A stretch of DNA of 64,000 bases from DCFW01 sp963790715 (GTDB lineage Bacteria; Bacteroidota; Bacteroidia; Bacteroidales; Bacteroidaceae), in the NCBI GenBank assembly GCA_963790715.1, contig CAWBPN010000018.1, forward strand, positions 1,240,001 through 1,304,000, in the 5' to 3' direction. Made by a program: the position numbers and the translations under genes. Each line of letters starts with the position of its first letter. Position 1 is the first letter of the stretch. Under the pieces are notes generated by a model. The model was not told where the DNA came from. It saw only the letters and a program-made list of their open reading frames with translations, and did not search any database. Positions 37,984 through 46,328 of the stretch are shown here, in pieces.

Positions 37984-39765
37984 CTATATATCCAATGTCT
38001 TAGCGCGAAGCCAACGTTTCTCTTCGGTATTCAGATATGGACTTAATTTTTCATAAACTATCTCGTGATAGTTGTTAAGCCATTGAAGTTGGTCGGAATG
38101 AAGCATAGTCTTGATAATTGGTGCTGTGTCTATCGGGCAAAGTGTCATTGTTTCAAAGCGGTAGAAATCGCCGAATTCTTTACTCGAAACATCGGGGCAG
38201 ACAAGTAACATATTCTCAATTCTCACTCCGTGTTTACCACCTTTATATATACCCGGCTCATCCGAACATGTCATACTCGGAACAAGAGATACTGGAATAT
38301 CGTTCATACGAACGGCCTGAGGTCCTTCATGTACTCCCAGAAAATGGCCGATGCCGTGTCCTGTGCCATGGAGATAGTTGATGCCTCTACTCCACATCGG
38401 TGCACGTGCAAGAACATCCAACTGCGTTCCGCGTGTCCCTTGAGGAAATTTAGCCATAGCCAAATTGATGTTCCCCTTTAATACCAATGTATAATCGATT
38501 TTTTCTTCCTCAGTGATAGAACCCAGGCAAATCGTACGCGTTATGTCAGTGGTACCGTCAAGATATTGTGCTCCGGAATCTATTAATATAGAGCCTTCTG
38601 GTTTCAACTTAACATCAGTTTGCGGCGTGGCTGAATAGTGGACGATTGCGGCGTGTTCCTTATAACCGGCAATAGTGTCGAAACTTTCACCCGCAAACAA
38701 GTCTTGTTCAGAACGGAATTGGCGAAGCTTTTCTGAAACGCTTATTTCGCTTTCGTTGCCTGCAGGAACAGCTTCTTCAAGCCACATAAGGAATTTAACC
38801 AGTGCCACACCGTCTTTAATCATGGCGTGATGTAAACCAGCAATTTCGGTTGAGTTGCGAACGGCTTTCAAAAATGAAATATATGATTGCTCTTTTACCA
38901 TGTTGCATTCAGGCAGATGTTGCAGAATGTGATAATTTGTCTGTGCCGGGTCAATAAGTACCGACTTAAAATGCTTGTCGTCCAAATATTTGTCGAAATC
39001 GGTATATTCGTGAACGGCAACGTGTTGTGATTTAAGGTATGCTTTCACCTCAGATGACAGTTTACTTATCGGTACAAAAAGATCGGCTTTGCCTTTGGTT
39101 AAGACAAGATATGAAATAACCACAGGTGTATCCCAAACGTCATTGCCGCGAATGTTCAACAGCCATGCAATTTCATCCAGTGCCGGCACAATCATTGCTT
39201 CCACTTGGCGTTCGGCCAAATGATGCCGCGCTTCGGTTATTTTATCAGTTGCTGGCACACCGGCATACTTGACATCATAAACGAAAGCCTTGTCTGACGG
39301 TATGTCAGGACGGTCAGTCCATATTTCGTCAAATGGATCCAAAACGGAAGACAAAATAATACCTTTTTCATTTAGCTCGTTGATGATGGAATTTGTTGTG
39401 GCAATTGAAAACATTTTTCCGTCTATGCCTACTTTTTCCCCTTTAGAGAGTTGAGTGGTTAACCATGCAGCGTATGAAAGAGTGTTGGGTAACCCCATTT
39501 TAAAAAGGGAAATACCTGTACCTTCAAGCTGGGCAGTGGCCTGTAAAAAATATCTTGAATCAGTCCACAGTCCGGCTTTTTTTAGTGTGACAACAACGTT
39601 GCCGGCCGAGCCCGTGAAACCTGAAATCCATTCACGCGATTTCCAGCACGAAGACACATACTCACTTTGGTGAGGGTCTGAACTAGGAATAATAAATGCA
39701 GAGAGTTCATTTTTACGCATCCATTCCCGTAATGATGCTAAACGATTAGTTATTAAATCATTCAT
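37984..39765 (-). CDS. Xaa-Pro aminopeptidase, M24 family
   Basis: 593 residues, the long form of aminopeptidase P with two creatinase-like N-terminal domains. The C-terminal pita-bread fold has the dinuclear metal ligands: Asp pair in DSGAQYLDGTTDITR, His in HGTGHGIGHFLGVHEGP, and Glu in GVRIENML and near the preceding SCSDEPGIY. It removes N-terminal residues preceding proline in the cytoplasm. The start at 39765 (MNDLITNRLASLREWMRKN) matches the usual family start. Confidence 0.93.
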   Translation of the reverse strand: MNDLITNRLASLREWMRKNELSAFIIPSSDPHQSEYVSSCWKSREWISGFTGSAGNVVVTLKKAGLWTDSRYFLQATAQLEGTGISLFKMGLPNTLSYAAWLTTQLSKGEKVGIDGKMFSIATTNSIINELNEKGIILSSVLDPFDEIWTDRPDIPSDKAFVYDVKYAGVPATDKITEARHHLAERQVEAMIVPALDEIAWLLNIRGNDVWDTPVVISYLVLTKGKADLFVPISKLSSEVKAYLKSQHVAVHEYTDFDKYLDDKHFKSVLIDPAQTNYHILQHLPECNMVKEQSYISFLKAVRNSTEIAGLHHAMIKDGVALVKFLMWLEEAVPAGNESEISVSEKLRQFRSEQDLFAGESFDTIAGYKEHAAIVHYSATPQTDVKLKPEGSILIDSGAQYLDGTTDITRTICLGSITEEEKIDYTLVLKGNINLAMAKFPQGTRGTQLDVLARAPMWSRGINYLHGTGHGIGHFLGVHEGPQAVRMNDIPVSLVPSMTCSDEPGIYKGGKHGVRIENMLLVCPDVSSKEFGDFYRFETMTLCPIDTAPIIKTMLHSDQLQWLNNYHEIVYEKLSPYLNTEEKRWLRAKTLDI

Positions 39766-39974
39766 ATACCTTTATAATTTGTTCACTACAAAAATATAGA
39801 ATAAAGATGTTATTTCAAAACTATATGATGTTTTTGCCTTACCACCATAGCTAATTAATTGGTCTGTTTCTATTCCTGGTAATAGAAGTATATGTTATAT
39901 CTGTTTGTTTTTCATTATTTGTCGCCAATAGTAGTAAATAATAATAAAACTGGTTTAAAATATTATCAAAAAGT

Positions 39975-40005
39975 TTTGATAATCAAGAAAGTATATATAA
40001 TTTTG
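39975..40005 (+). promoter_or_regulatory. Promoter of rpsU (-33 TTTG, -7 TAATTTTG)
   Basis: TTTG at 39975-39978 and TAATTTTG at 39998-40005 with a 19-base spacer, a near-ideal Bacteroidota sigma-70 promoter, about 50 bases ahead of the rpsU start. The rest of the 293-base gap (39766-40058) shows nothing else. Confidence 0.8.
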
Positions 40006-40058
40006 CCCCCGCTTAGCAAAAAATCCAAGCGAATTAACAACTTATTAATATATAAAGA

Positions 40059-40250
40059 ATGATTATAGTACCAGTAAAAGAAGGCGAAAACATCGAGAAA
40101 GCGCTGAAAAAATTTAAAAGAAAATTTGAAAAAACAGGTGTCGTTAAAGAGTTGAGAAGCAGACAACAGTTTGACAAACCGTCTGTACTTAAAAGATTGG
40201 AAAAAGAACATGCTGTATATGTTCAAAAGCTTCAAAGAGCTGAGGAGTAA
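40059..40250 (+). CDS. rpsU: 30S ribosomal protein S21
   Basis: 63 residues beginning MIIVPVKEGENIEKALKKFK and rich in Lys/Arg, as expected for bS21 in this phylum. It binds the small subunit near the mRNA exit, where the anti-Shine-Dalgarno sequence lies. It starts the conserved rpsU-xer-hpf-tRNA-tuf order and has a very strong promoter. Confidence 0.95.
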   Translation: MIIVPVKEGENIEKALKKFKRKFEKTGVVKELRSRQQFDKPSVLKRLEKEHAVYVQKLQRAEE

Positions 40251-40319
40251 AAAATATTACTTTTTCTTTTGATTAATTGATTTTTTTATCATATATTCGT
40301 GCCTATAAAATTGACGCGG

Positions 40320-41207
40320 ATGATAGAGGTAATTAATTCATTTCTTATATACCTGAAGTCTGAAAAGAACTATTCAGATAAGACAGTCATTAATTATGAA
40401 TCTGATTTGGATGAATTCGTAAAATTCCATACAAATCAGACTCATAATTTTGATGTCGTTAAAGTTGATGAAGAGGATATCCGTCTCTGGGTTATCAATC
40501 TGATGGAAAACCATCTGAAAGAAACATCGGTTAACCGTAAATTAAGTTGCTTACGCTCTTTTTATAAATACCTATTATATAAAGGTATAATATCTAAAGA
40601 TCCTACGCGAAGAATAGTAGGTCCGAAAAGGAAAAAAGCGTTACCCGTATTTATTAAGGTGGAAGATATGAAGAAAGTCCTTTCAAAAGATAATTTTGAA
40701 GAAGGATATAAAGGCGTGCGCGACCATACGGTAATTGATATGTTTTATGAAACCGGCATGCGTCTTTCGGAATTGATGAATTTAAGGAATGAAGATATTG
40801 ATATGATATCAATGAAAATTAAAGTTACGGGTAAACGTAATAAACAAAGATACATACCGTTCGGCCAAACGCTCAAAGATGAAATTGAAGAATATATTAT
40901 TTCAAGGAACAAAAACATCGAGGCGAAATGCAATGCGTTTTTCCTGCGAGAGAACGGTTTGGCCTTATATCCGAATCTTATATACAACATTGTAAAGCAA
41001 CATTTGTCGAAAGTGGTGTCGATAAAGAAAAAAAGTCCTCACGTGTTGAGACATACTTTTGCGACAGCAATGCTTAACAACGAAGCAAGCCTGAGTGCTG
41101 TGAAAGATCTGTTGGGACATGAAAGATTGTCGACAACCGAGATATATACGCACACCACTTTTGAAGAACTAAGAAAAAATTATAAACGCGCTCATCCAAG
41201 AGCCTAA
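40320..41207 (+). CDS. xerD: Tyrosine recombinase, XerC/XerD type
   Basis: 295 residues from the ATG at 40320 (MIEVINSFLIYLKSEKNYS); an upstream GTG at 40299 would add seven atypical residues. The N-terminal SAM-like domain is followed by the catalytic domain with Arg in ETGMRLSELMNL, His-x-x-Arg in HVLRHTFAT, His in LGHERLST and the nucleophile Tyr in EIYTHTT. Length and setting fit the housekeeping chromosome-dimer resolvase. Whether it is XerC or XerD in the classic sense cannot be settled here. It lies 14 bases upstream of hpf. Confidence 0.88.
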   Translation: MIEVINSFLIYLKSEKNYSDKTVINYESDLDEFVKFHTNQTHNFDVVKVDEEDIRLWVINLMENHLKETSVNRKLSCLRSFYKYLLYKGIISKDPTRRIVGPKRKKALPVFIKVEDMKKVLSKDNFEEGYKGVRDHTVIDMFYETGMRLSELMNLRNEDIDMISMKIKVTGKRNKQRYIPFGQTLKDEIEEYIISRNKNIEAKCNAFFLRENGLALYPNLIYNIVKQHLSKVVSIKKKSPHVLRHTFATAMLNNEASLSAVKDLLGHERLSTTEIYTHTTFEELRKNYKRAHPRA

Positions 41208-41221
41208 AAAAGGAGGTAATT

Positions 41222-41521
41222 ATGCAAGTAAGAATCCAATCAATCCATTTCAACGTATCGTCGCAATTGGAAAGTTTTATCCAAAAAAAAGTAAGTAAGT
41301 TGGAATTGTTTTTCGACGACATAAAAAAAGTAGAAGTATTATTAAAAGTGGTAAAACCGGAAACGGCAGAAAATAAAAATGTTAGTATAAAGATAACAAT
41401 ACCTAGTGGAGAACTTTTCGCAGAAAAAGTGAAAGACTCCTTTGAGGAGGCAACAGCCGAATGTACCGAGGCTTTGAAGATACAATTACAGAAATTCAAA
41501 GAAAAACAACGGAATAAATAA
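41222..41521 (+). CDS. hpf: Ribosome hibernation-promoting factor (HPF/RaiA family, short form)
   Basis: 99 residues starting MQVRIQSIHFNVSSQLESFI, with the beta-alpha-beta fold of the family and conserved ending ECTEALKIQLQKFKEKQ. It binds the decoding region of idle 30S or 70S ribosomes in slow growth. A Shine-Dalgarno-like AGGAGG stands eight bases ahead of the ATG, which is unusual for this genome. Between xerD and the tRNA cluster. Confidence 0.92.
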   Translation: MQVRIQSIHFNVSSQLESFIQKKVSKLELFFDDIKKVEVLLKVVKPETAENKNVSIKITIPSGELFAEKVKDSFEEATAECTEALKIQLQKFKEKQRNK

Positions 41522-41538
41522 AAAAAAGAGAGAATAAC

Positions 41539-41569
41539 TTTGCAGTTATAAAATAATTGTCTACATTTG
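41539..41569 (+). promoter_or_regulatory. Promoter of the tRNA-tuf cluster
   Basis: TTTG at 41539-41542 and TACATTTG at 41562-41569 with a 19-base spacer. An 8-bp inverted repeat (CCGTTTCG at 41573-41580, CGAAACGG at 41604-41611) lies between it and the first tRNA. Confidence 0.8.
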
Positions 41570-41621
41570 CAGCCGTTTCGCCACGAAACCAAAAAGTGAA
41601 TGACGAAACGGTTGTAACAAT

Positions 41622-41695
41622 GCCTCTTTAGCTCAGTTGGCTAGAGCACGTGATTTGTAATCTCGGGGTCGTTGGTTCGAATCCGACAAGAGGCT
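41622..41695 (+). tRNA. tRNA-Thr (anticodon TGT)
   Basis: Acceptor arm GCCTCTT/AAGAGGC closes perfectly. The D arm has AGCTCAGTTGG, the anticodon loop TTTGTAA, and the T arm GGTTCGAATCC. The anticodon stem has one T-T mismatch. Confidence 0.95.
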
Positions 41696-41700
41696 CAAAA

Positions 41701-41783
41701 GGGCAAATACCAGAGTGGCCAAATGGGGCAGACTGTAAATCTGCTGGCTTTCGCCTTCGGTGGTTCGAATCCATCTTTGCCCA
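41701..41783 (+). tRNA. tRNA-Tyr (anticodon GTA)
   Basis: Acceptor GGGCAAA/TTTGCCC, anticodon loop with GTA, and a long variable arm as expected for a class II tRNA, giving 83 bases. Confidence 0.95.
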
Positions 41784-41799
41784 CAATAACAAAGCAACC

Positions 41800-41872
41800 G
41801 CGGAAGTAGCTCAGTTGATAGAGCATTAGCCTTCCAAGCTGAGGGTCGCGGGTTTGAGTCCCGTCTTCCGCT
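41800..41872 (+). tRNA. tRNA-Gly (anticodon TCC)
   Basis: Acceptor GCGGAAG/CTTCCGC, anticodon loop CTTCCAA, T arm GGTTTGAGTCC. Confidence 0.95.
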
Positions 41873-41880
41873 CAAATTTT

Positions 41881-41952
<72 letters not shown>

Positions 41953-42000
41953 CATATAAACTTGAAGCTGATTATTAATTAAATAAATAACAGTAACGCT

Positions 42001-43193
42001 ATGGCTAAAGAAAAGTTTGAACGTACCAAACCGCATGTAAACATTGGTACAATCGGTCACGTAGACCACGGTAAAACTACTCTTGACCGCTGCTATTACT
42101 AAAGTATTGGCAAAAAAAGGTTTTAGTAGAAATGTGAAATAAAGTCATTTGATCAAATTGACAACGCTCCTGAAGAAAAAGAACGTGGTATTACAATCAA
42201 TACTGCTCACGTTGAATATGAAACAGCAAATCGTCACTATGCTCACGTTGACTGTCCGGGACACGCCGACTATGTAAAGAACATGGTAACTGGTGCTGCT
42301 CAAATGGATGGTGCTATCATTGTAGTTGCTGCTACTGATGGTCCTATGCCTCAAACACGTGAGCACATTCTTTTGGCTCGTCAGGTAAACGTTCCTAAAT
42401 TGGTTGTATTCATGAACAAGTGTGATATGGTTGACGATGAAGAAATGCTTGAACTTGTTGAAATGGAAATGCGTGAATTGCTTTCATTCTATGAATTTGA
42501 TGGTGATAATACTCCTGTTATCCGTGGTTCTGCACTTGGTGCTTTGAACGGTGTTGAAAAATGGGAAGACAAAGTTATGGAATTGATGGATGCTGTTGAT
42601 ACTTGGATTCCACTGCCTCCACGTGATGTTGATAAACCATTCTTGATGCCGGTTGAAGACGTATTCTCAATCACAGGTCGTGGTACTGTTGCTACAGGTC
42701 GTATCGAAACCGGTAAAGTCAAAATAGGTGACGAAGTTCAAATCATTGGTCTTGGTCGAAGATAAGAAATCTGTTGTAACAGGTGTTGAAATGTTCCGCA
42801 AGATTCTTGATGAAGGTGAAGCTGGTGATAATGTAGGTTTGTTGCTTCGTGGTATTGAAAAGACAGATATCAAACGTGGTATGGTTCTTTGCCATCCGGG
42901 ACAAATAACTCCTCACACAAATTTGCTGCTTCAGTTTATATCTTGAAGAAAGAAGAAGGTGGTCGTCACACTCCATTCCACAACAAATATCGTCCACAAT
43001 TCTACCTCCGTACAATGGATGTACAGGTGAAATCACTCTTCCTGAAGGAACTGAAATGGTAATGCCTGGTGATAACGTTCAATTGAAAGTAGAATTAATC
43101 TACCCAGTTGCATTGAATGTAGGTTTACGTTTCGCTATCCGCGAAGGTGGACGTACAGTAGGTGCAGGTCAGATTACAGAAATTTTTGACTAA
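42001..43193 (+). CDS. tuf: Elongation factor Tu, interrupted by indels in this sequence
   Basis: The product is EF-Tu over its full length: start MAKEKFERTKPHVNIG, P-loop GHVDHGKTT, VDCPGHADY, NKCD and end GGRTVGAGQITEIFD. Reading needs several frame changes: an extra base at 42085 (CTT|G before ACC), about eight extra bases around 42126-42135, an extra base at 42757 (GGT|C), and missing bases near 42920 (ACA AA- TTT) and 43023 (GT- ACA). EF-Tu is essential and protein identity is excellent on both sides of each change, so these are most likely consensus or sequencing errors. It carries aminoacyl-tRNA to the ribosome. A terminator follows at 43205. Confidence 0.93.
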
Positions 43194-43204
43194 TAGATAT
43201 ATAG

Positions 43205-43239
43205 ATCAGTTCTGCAATCTAAAGTAGAACTGATTTTTT
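43205..43239 (+). terminator. Terminator of tuf
   Basis: ATCAGTTCT at 43205-43213 pairs perfectly with AGAACTGAT at 43226-43234, followed by TTTTT running straight into the tRNA-Trp gene. Confidence 0.85.
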
Positions 43240-43312
43240 ACGGAAGTAGCTCAGTTGGTAGAGCACCGGTCTCCAAAACCGGTTGTCGGGAGTTCGAGCC
43301 TCTCCTTCCGTG
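43240..43312 (+). tRNA. tRNA-Trp (anticodon CCA)
   Basis: Acceptor ACGGAAG/CTTCCGT with discriminator G, D arm AGCTCAGTTGG, anticodon loop CTCCAAA, T arm AGTTCGAGCCT. It lies 15 bases before secE, the common bacterial arrangement. Confidence 0.95.
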
Positions 43313-43327
43313 CTAAATGCAATAAAG

Positions 43328-43522
43328 ATGATAAAGAGAATAGTCAAGTATTGTAAGGAGGCAAGTGATGAATTGTTACACAAGGTTACTTGGCCGACAC
43401 GGAGAGAACTGACAAATAGTGCAATTGTTGTATTAGAAGCTTCCCTTCTGATTGCATTAGTTGTGTTTGTAATGGACAAATGTTTCCAGACAATAATGGA
43501 AGGTTTTATTTATCCTCATTAA
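43328..43522 (+). CDS. secE: Preprotein translocase subunit SecE
   Basis: 64 residues from the ATG at 43328 (MIKRIVKYCKEASDELLHKV). The signature VTWPTRRELTNSAIVV precedes a single membrane helix (LLIALVVFVMDKCF). The frame is open upstream into the tRNA, but the start at 43328 fits the family. It stabilises SecY in the inner-membrane translocon. No indel, unlike several neighbours. Confidence 0.93.
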   Translation: MIKRIVKYCKEASDELLHKVTWPTRRELTNSAIVVLEASLLIALVVFVMDKCFQTIMEGFIYPH

Positions 43523-43534
43523 TTTTTAGTTGAA

Positions 43535-44080
43535 ATGACGGATTCAGATAGAAAATGGTACGTGTTGCGTGCCGTAAGCGGCAAAGAAGTTAAAGTAAAG
43601 GAGTATCTTGATGCATGCATTAAAAGAGACCCTAACTTGGCTAAATTTGTTTCTCAGGTCCTTATTCCAACTGAGAAAGTTTACCAGGTTCGCAACGGTA
43701 AGAAGATATTGAAAGAGAGAAATTATCTCCCGGGGTATGTCTTAATCGAAGCAAAATTGGTAGGTGAAGTTATCGAAGAGCTGGTAACGGCTCCCAATGT
43801 GATTAACTTCTTAGGAGGACAAAAAAATCCTACACCGGTAAAACAGGCTGATGTTAACCGTATCTTAGGTAACGTTGAAGAAATACAAGAGAGTGAAGAA
43901 GAGTTTTCCATTCCATACGTAGTTGGTGAGACGGTTAAAGTCAACGAAGGACCATTCTCAGGATTTAGCGGCGTAATCGAGGACGTTAACAATGAAAAGA
44001 AAAAGCTTAAGGTTATGGTTAAGATTTTTGGACGTAAAACTCCTCTCGAATTAGGCTTTATGCAGGTTGAGAAAGAGTAA
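43535..44080 (+). CDS. nusG: Transcription antitermination factor NusG
   Basis: 181 residues with the NGN domain (KWYVLRAVSGKEVKVKEYL, YLPGYVLIEA) and a C-terminal KOW domain (VNEGPFSGFSGVIEDVN). Binds RNA polymerase and links it to Rho or the ribosome. It starts 12 bases after secE, and rplK follows. The frame is intact. Confidence 0.95.
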   Translation: MTDSDRKWYVLRAVSGKEVKVKEYLDACIKRDPNLAKFVSQVLIPTEKVYQVRNGKKILKERNYLPGYVLIEAKLVGEVIEELVTAPNVINFLGGQKNPTPVKQADVNRILGNVEEIQESEEEFSIPYVVGETVKVNEGPFSGFSGVIEDVNNEKKKLKVMVKIFGRKTPLELGFMQVEKE

Positions 44081-44129
44081 TATTAGTTACGTAGTATCAC
44101 CCTAATATTAATTTATTAAATTAGAAAAG

Positions 44130-44573
44130 ATGGCAAAAGAAATTGCAGGATTAATCAAATTACAAATTAAAGGAGGTGCGGCAAATCCATCACCGCCAGT
44201 AGGTCCGGCATTAGGATCTAAGGGTATAAATATAATGGAATTTTGCAAAGCAATTTAATGCCAGAACCCAAGACAAAGCCGGTAAAATCTTACCGGTAAT
44301 TATCACGTATTATACTGACAAGTCGTTTGATTTTGTTGTAAAAACTCCTCCTGTAGCTGTTCAGTTGTTGGAAGCAGCTAAACTTAAAAGTGGTTCGGCT
44401 GAGCCAAACCGTAAAAAAGTGGCTGTACTTACTTGGGACCAAATCAAAACAATTGCAACGGATAAGATGGCAAGATTTGAATTGTTTCACTGTTGAAAGC
44501 TGCAATGAAAATGGTTGCAGGTACAGCGAGAAGTATGGGTATTACAGTAAAAGGTGATTTCCCAGTAAAATAA
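44130..44573 (+). CDS. rplK: 50S ribosomal protein L11, interrupted by indels in this sequence
   Basis: Starts MAKEIAGLIKLQIKGGAANP and SPPVGPALGSKGINIMEF, clear L11. Three single extra bases break the frame: after AAA at 44250, in the A run near 44473 (ATG GCA|A GAT) and in the A run 44496-44498 (GAA|A GCT). The three +1 changes cancel, so the end ARSMGITVKGDFPVK is back in the starting frame. Full length would be about 147 residues, normal for L11. The protein forms the stalk base on the large subunit. Confidence 0.92.
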
Positions 44574-44589
44574 ATAAACTTCAATGTAA

Positions 44590-45287
44590 ATGGGAAAATT
44601 GACAAAAAATCAAAAGTTGTCTTTGCTAAAATTGAAGCAGGGAAAGCATATACATTAAAGGACGCTTCTGAATTGGTAAAGGATATTACCACTACTAAAT
44701 TCGATGCTTCTGTAGATATTGATGTACGTTTAGGTGTTGATCCTCGTAAAGCTAACCAAATGGTTAGAGGCGTTGTTTCTCTTCCTCATGGAACTGGCAA
44801 ACAAGTAAGAGTTCTTGGTATTGTGTACACCTGAGGCTGAAGCTGCTGCCAAAGAAGCAGGAGCTGATTATGTTGGTCTTGACGAATATATCGAAAAGAT
44901 TAAAGGTGGATGGACAGATGTTGATGTTATCATCACTATGCCTTCAATCATGGGTAAAATCGGTGCTCTAGGACGTATCTTCGGCCCCGAGGCTTGATGC
45001 CTAACCCAAAAAGTGGTACTGTGACTATGGATGTTGCTAAGGCCGTAAAAGAAGTAAAACAAGGAAAAATTGACTTTAAAGTTGATAAAACCGGTATTGT
45101 TCATACTTCGGTTGGTAAAGTTTCATTTAGTGCTGATCAAATTTGCGATAACGCTCAGTGAATTTATTTCTGCTATCATAAAACTGAAACCGACTGCTGC
45201 CAAAGGTACATACATCAAGAGCATTTATCTTTCAAGTACAATGAGTCTGGTATTAAAATTGACCCGAAATCAATTGACAAAATTTAA
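44590..45287 (+). CDS. rplA: 50S ribosomal protein L1, interrupted by indels in this sequence
   Basis: Starts MGKLTKNQK and contains KFDASVDIDVRLGVDPRKAN and KIDFKVDKTGIVHTSVGK, clear L1. The frame is broken by a missing base near 44613 (CAA AA- GTT), an extra G at 44817 (CTT|G), a missing base near 44987 (GGC CC- CGA), an extra T at 45159 (CAG|T) and a missing base near 45245 (ATG AG- TCT). Net change is -1 and the corrected protein has about 232 residues, normal for L1. It binds 23S rRNA at the exit-site stalk and its own mRNA in other bacteria. Confidence 0.92.
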
Positions 45288-45298
45288 AGGATGAAATC

Positions 45299-45819
45299 AT
45301 GAAAAAGGAAGACAAGATCGCAGCAATTGAAAAGATAACCGAAACGGTTAATAAATATGCTCATTTCTATCTGATAGATTTTTCAACAATGGATGCAGCT
45401 TCAACAAGTTCTCTGAGAAGAAAATGTTTTGAATCCGAGATAAAGTTGATGGTTGTAAAGAATTCATTGCTGCATAAAGTATTGGATAAAAAAGAAGGAG
45501 ATTTCTCTCCTTTGGATGCAGCATTAAAAGGTTCTACGGCTATTATGTTTAGCGACACGGGCAACAAGCCTGCCAAATTATTAAAGGAAGTTGCTAAAGA
45601 AGGTGTACCGGCCTTAAAAGGTGCTTATGTTGAAGAAAGTTTCTATATTGGAGCTAACCAACTTGATGCTTTGTGTCAATATCAAAAGTAAAGACGAACT
45701 TATTGCCGATCTTATTGCTTTGTTGCAATCTCCGGCAAAGAACGTTGTTTCAGCTCTTGCAATCAGGAGGCAATTCCATTCATGGAATTTTAAAGGCTAT
45801 AGGCGAAAAAAATAAATAA
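45299..45819 (+). CDS. rplJ: 50S ribosomal protein L10, interrupted by indels in this sequence
   Basis: Starts MKKEDKIAAIEKITETVNKY and contains KLMVVKNSLLHKVLD and ALKGSTAIMFS, as in L10. An extra T at 45674 (TTG|T GTC) and an extra G at 45759 (CTT|G CAA) break the frame. Corrected, the C-terminus reads KSKDELIADLIALLQSPAKN then VVSALQSGGNSIHGILKAIG, and the protein has about 172 residues. It carries the L7/L12 dimers. Confidence 0.92.
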
Positions 45820-45853
45820 CAATTAGTAAAATAAACATTAAATTCATACGAAA

Positions 45854-46226
45854 ATGGCAGATTTGAAAGCTTTTGCAGAACAATTAGTTAACTTAACAGT
45901 AAAAGAGGTAAGTGAACTTAGCAACAATTCTTAAAGACGAATATGGTATTGAACCTGCTGCTGCAGCTGTTGCTGTTGCTGCCGGTCCTGCTGCTGGTGC
46001 AGCCGCTGAAGAAAAAACATCTTTTGATGTAATTTTGAAAGCTGCCGGTACTGCTAAACTTCAAGTAGTTAAAGTAGTTAAAGAGCAATGCGGACTTGGC
46101 CTTAAAGAGGCTAAAGATTTAGTTGATGCTGCTCCTAAAGCAATAAAAGAAGGACTTTCTAAAGAAGATGCAGAAGCATTGAAAAAAGCATTAGAAGACG
46201 CTGGAGCAGAAGTTGAACTTAAATAA
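45854..46226 (+). CDS. rplL: 50S ribosomal protein L7/L12, interrupted by one extra base
   Basis: Starts MADLKAFAEQLVNLTVKEV; after an extra A at 45919 (CTT|A before GCA) it continues ATILKDEYGIEPAAAAVAVA and ends DAEALKKALEDAGAEVELK. The flexible Ala-rich hinge and C-terminal domain are normal. Corrected length is about 123 residues. It forms the ribosomal stalk that recruits GTPase factors. Confidence 0.94.
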
Positions 46227-46250
46227 GATTCACCTAATATAAGGTAACTC

Positions 46251-46288
46251 GGTTAGGAATCCTCCAAGCATGGATTCTTAACCTTTTT
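46251..46288 (+). terminator. Hairpin with T-run between rplL and rpoB (probable attenuator)
   Basis: GGTTAGGAATCC at 46251-46262 pairs with 46272-46283 (12 bp, one G-T) and is followed by TTTTT. It lies 25 bases after the rplL stop and 40 bases before rpoB. Partial termination here would let ribosomal proteins be made in excess of polymerase, as known for Escherichia coli. Confidence 0.8.
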
Positions 46289-46328
46289 GTGTCTATATTT
46301 ATTTCAAATTCACCAAATTCATTATCAG

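Noticed and set aside
40320..41207. Tyrosine recombinase as part of an integrative element next to tRNA genes
   Set aside because: It sits in the conserved rpsU-xer-hpf order, has housekeeping length, and no attachment-site repeats or element genes are nearby.
42001..45919. tuf, rplK, rplA, rplJ and rplL as genuine pseudogenes
   Set aside because: They are essential, protein similarity is perfect across each break, and no second copies are seen in the window.
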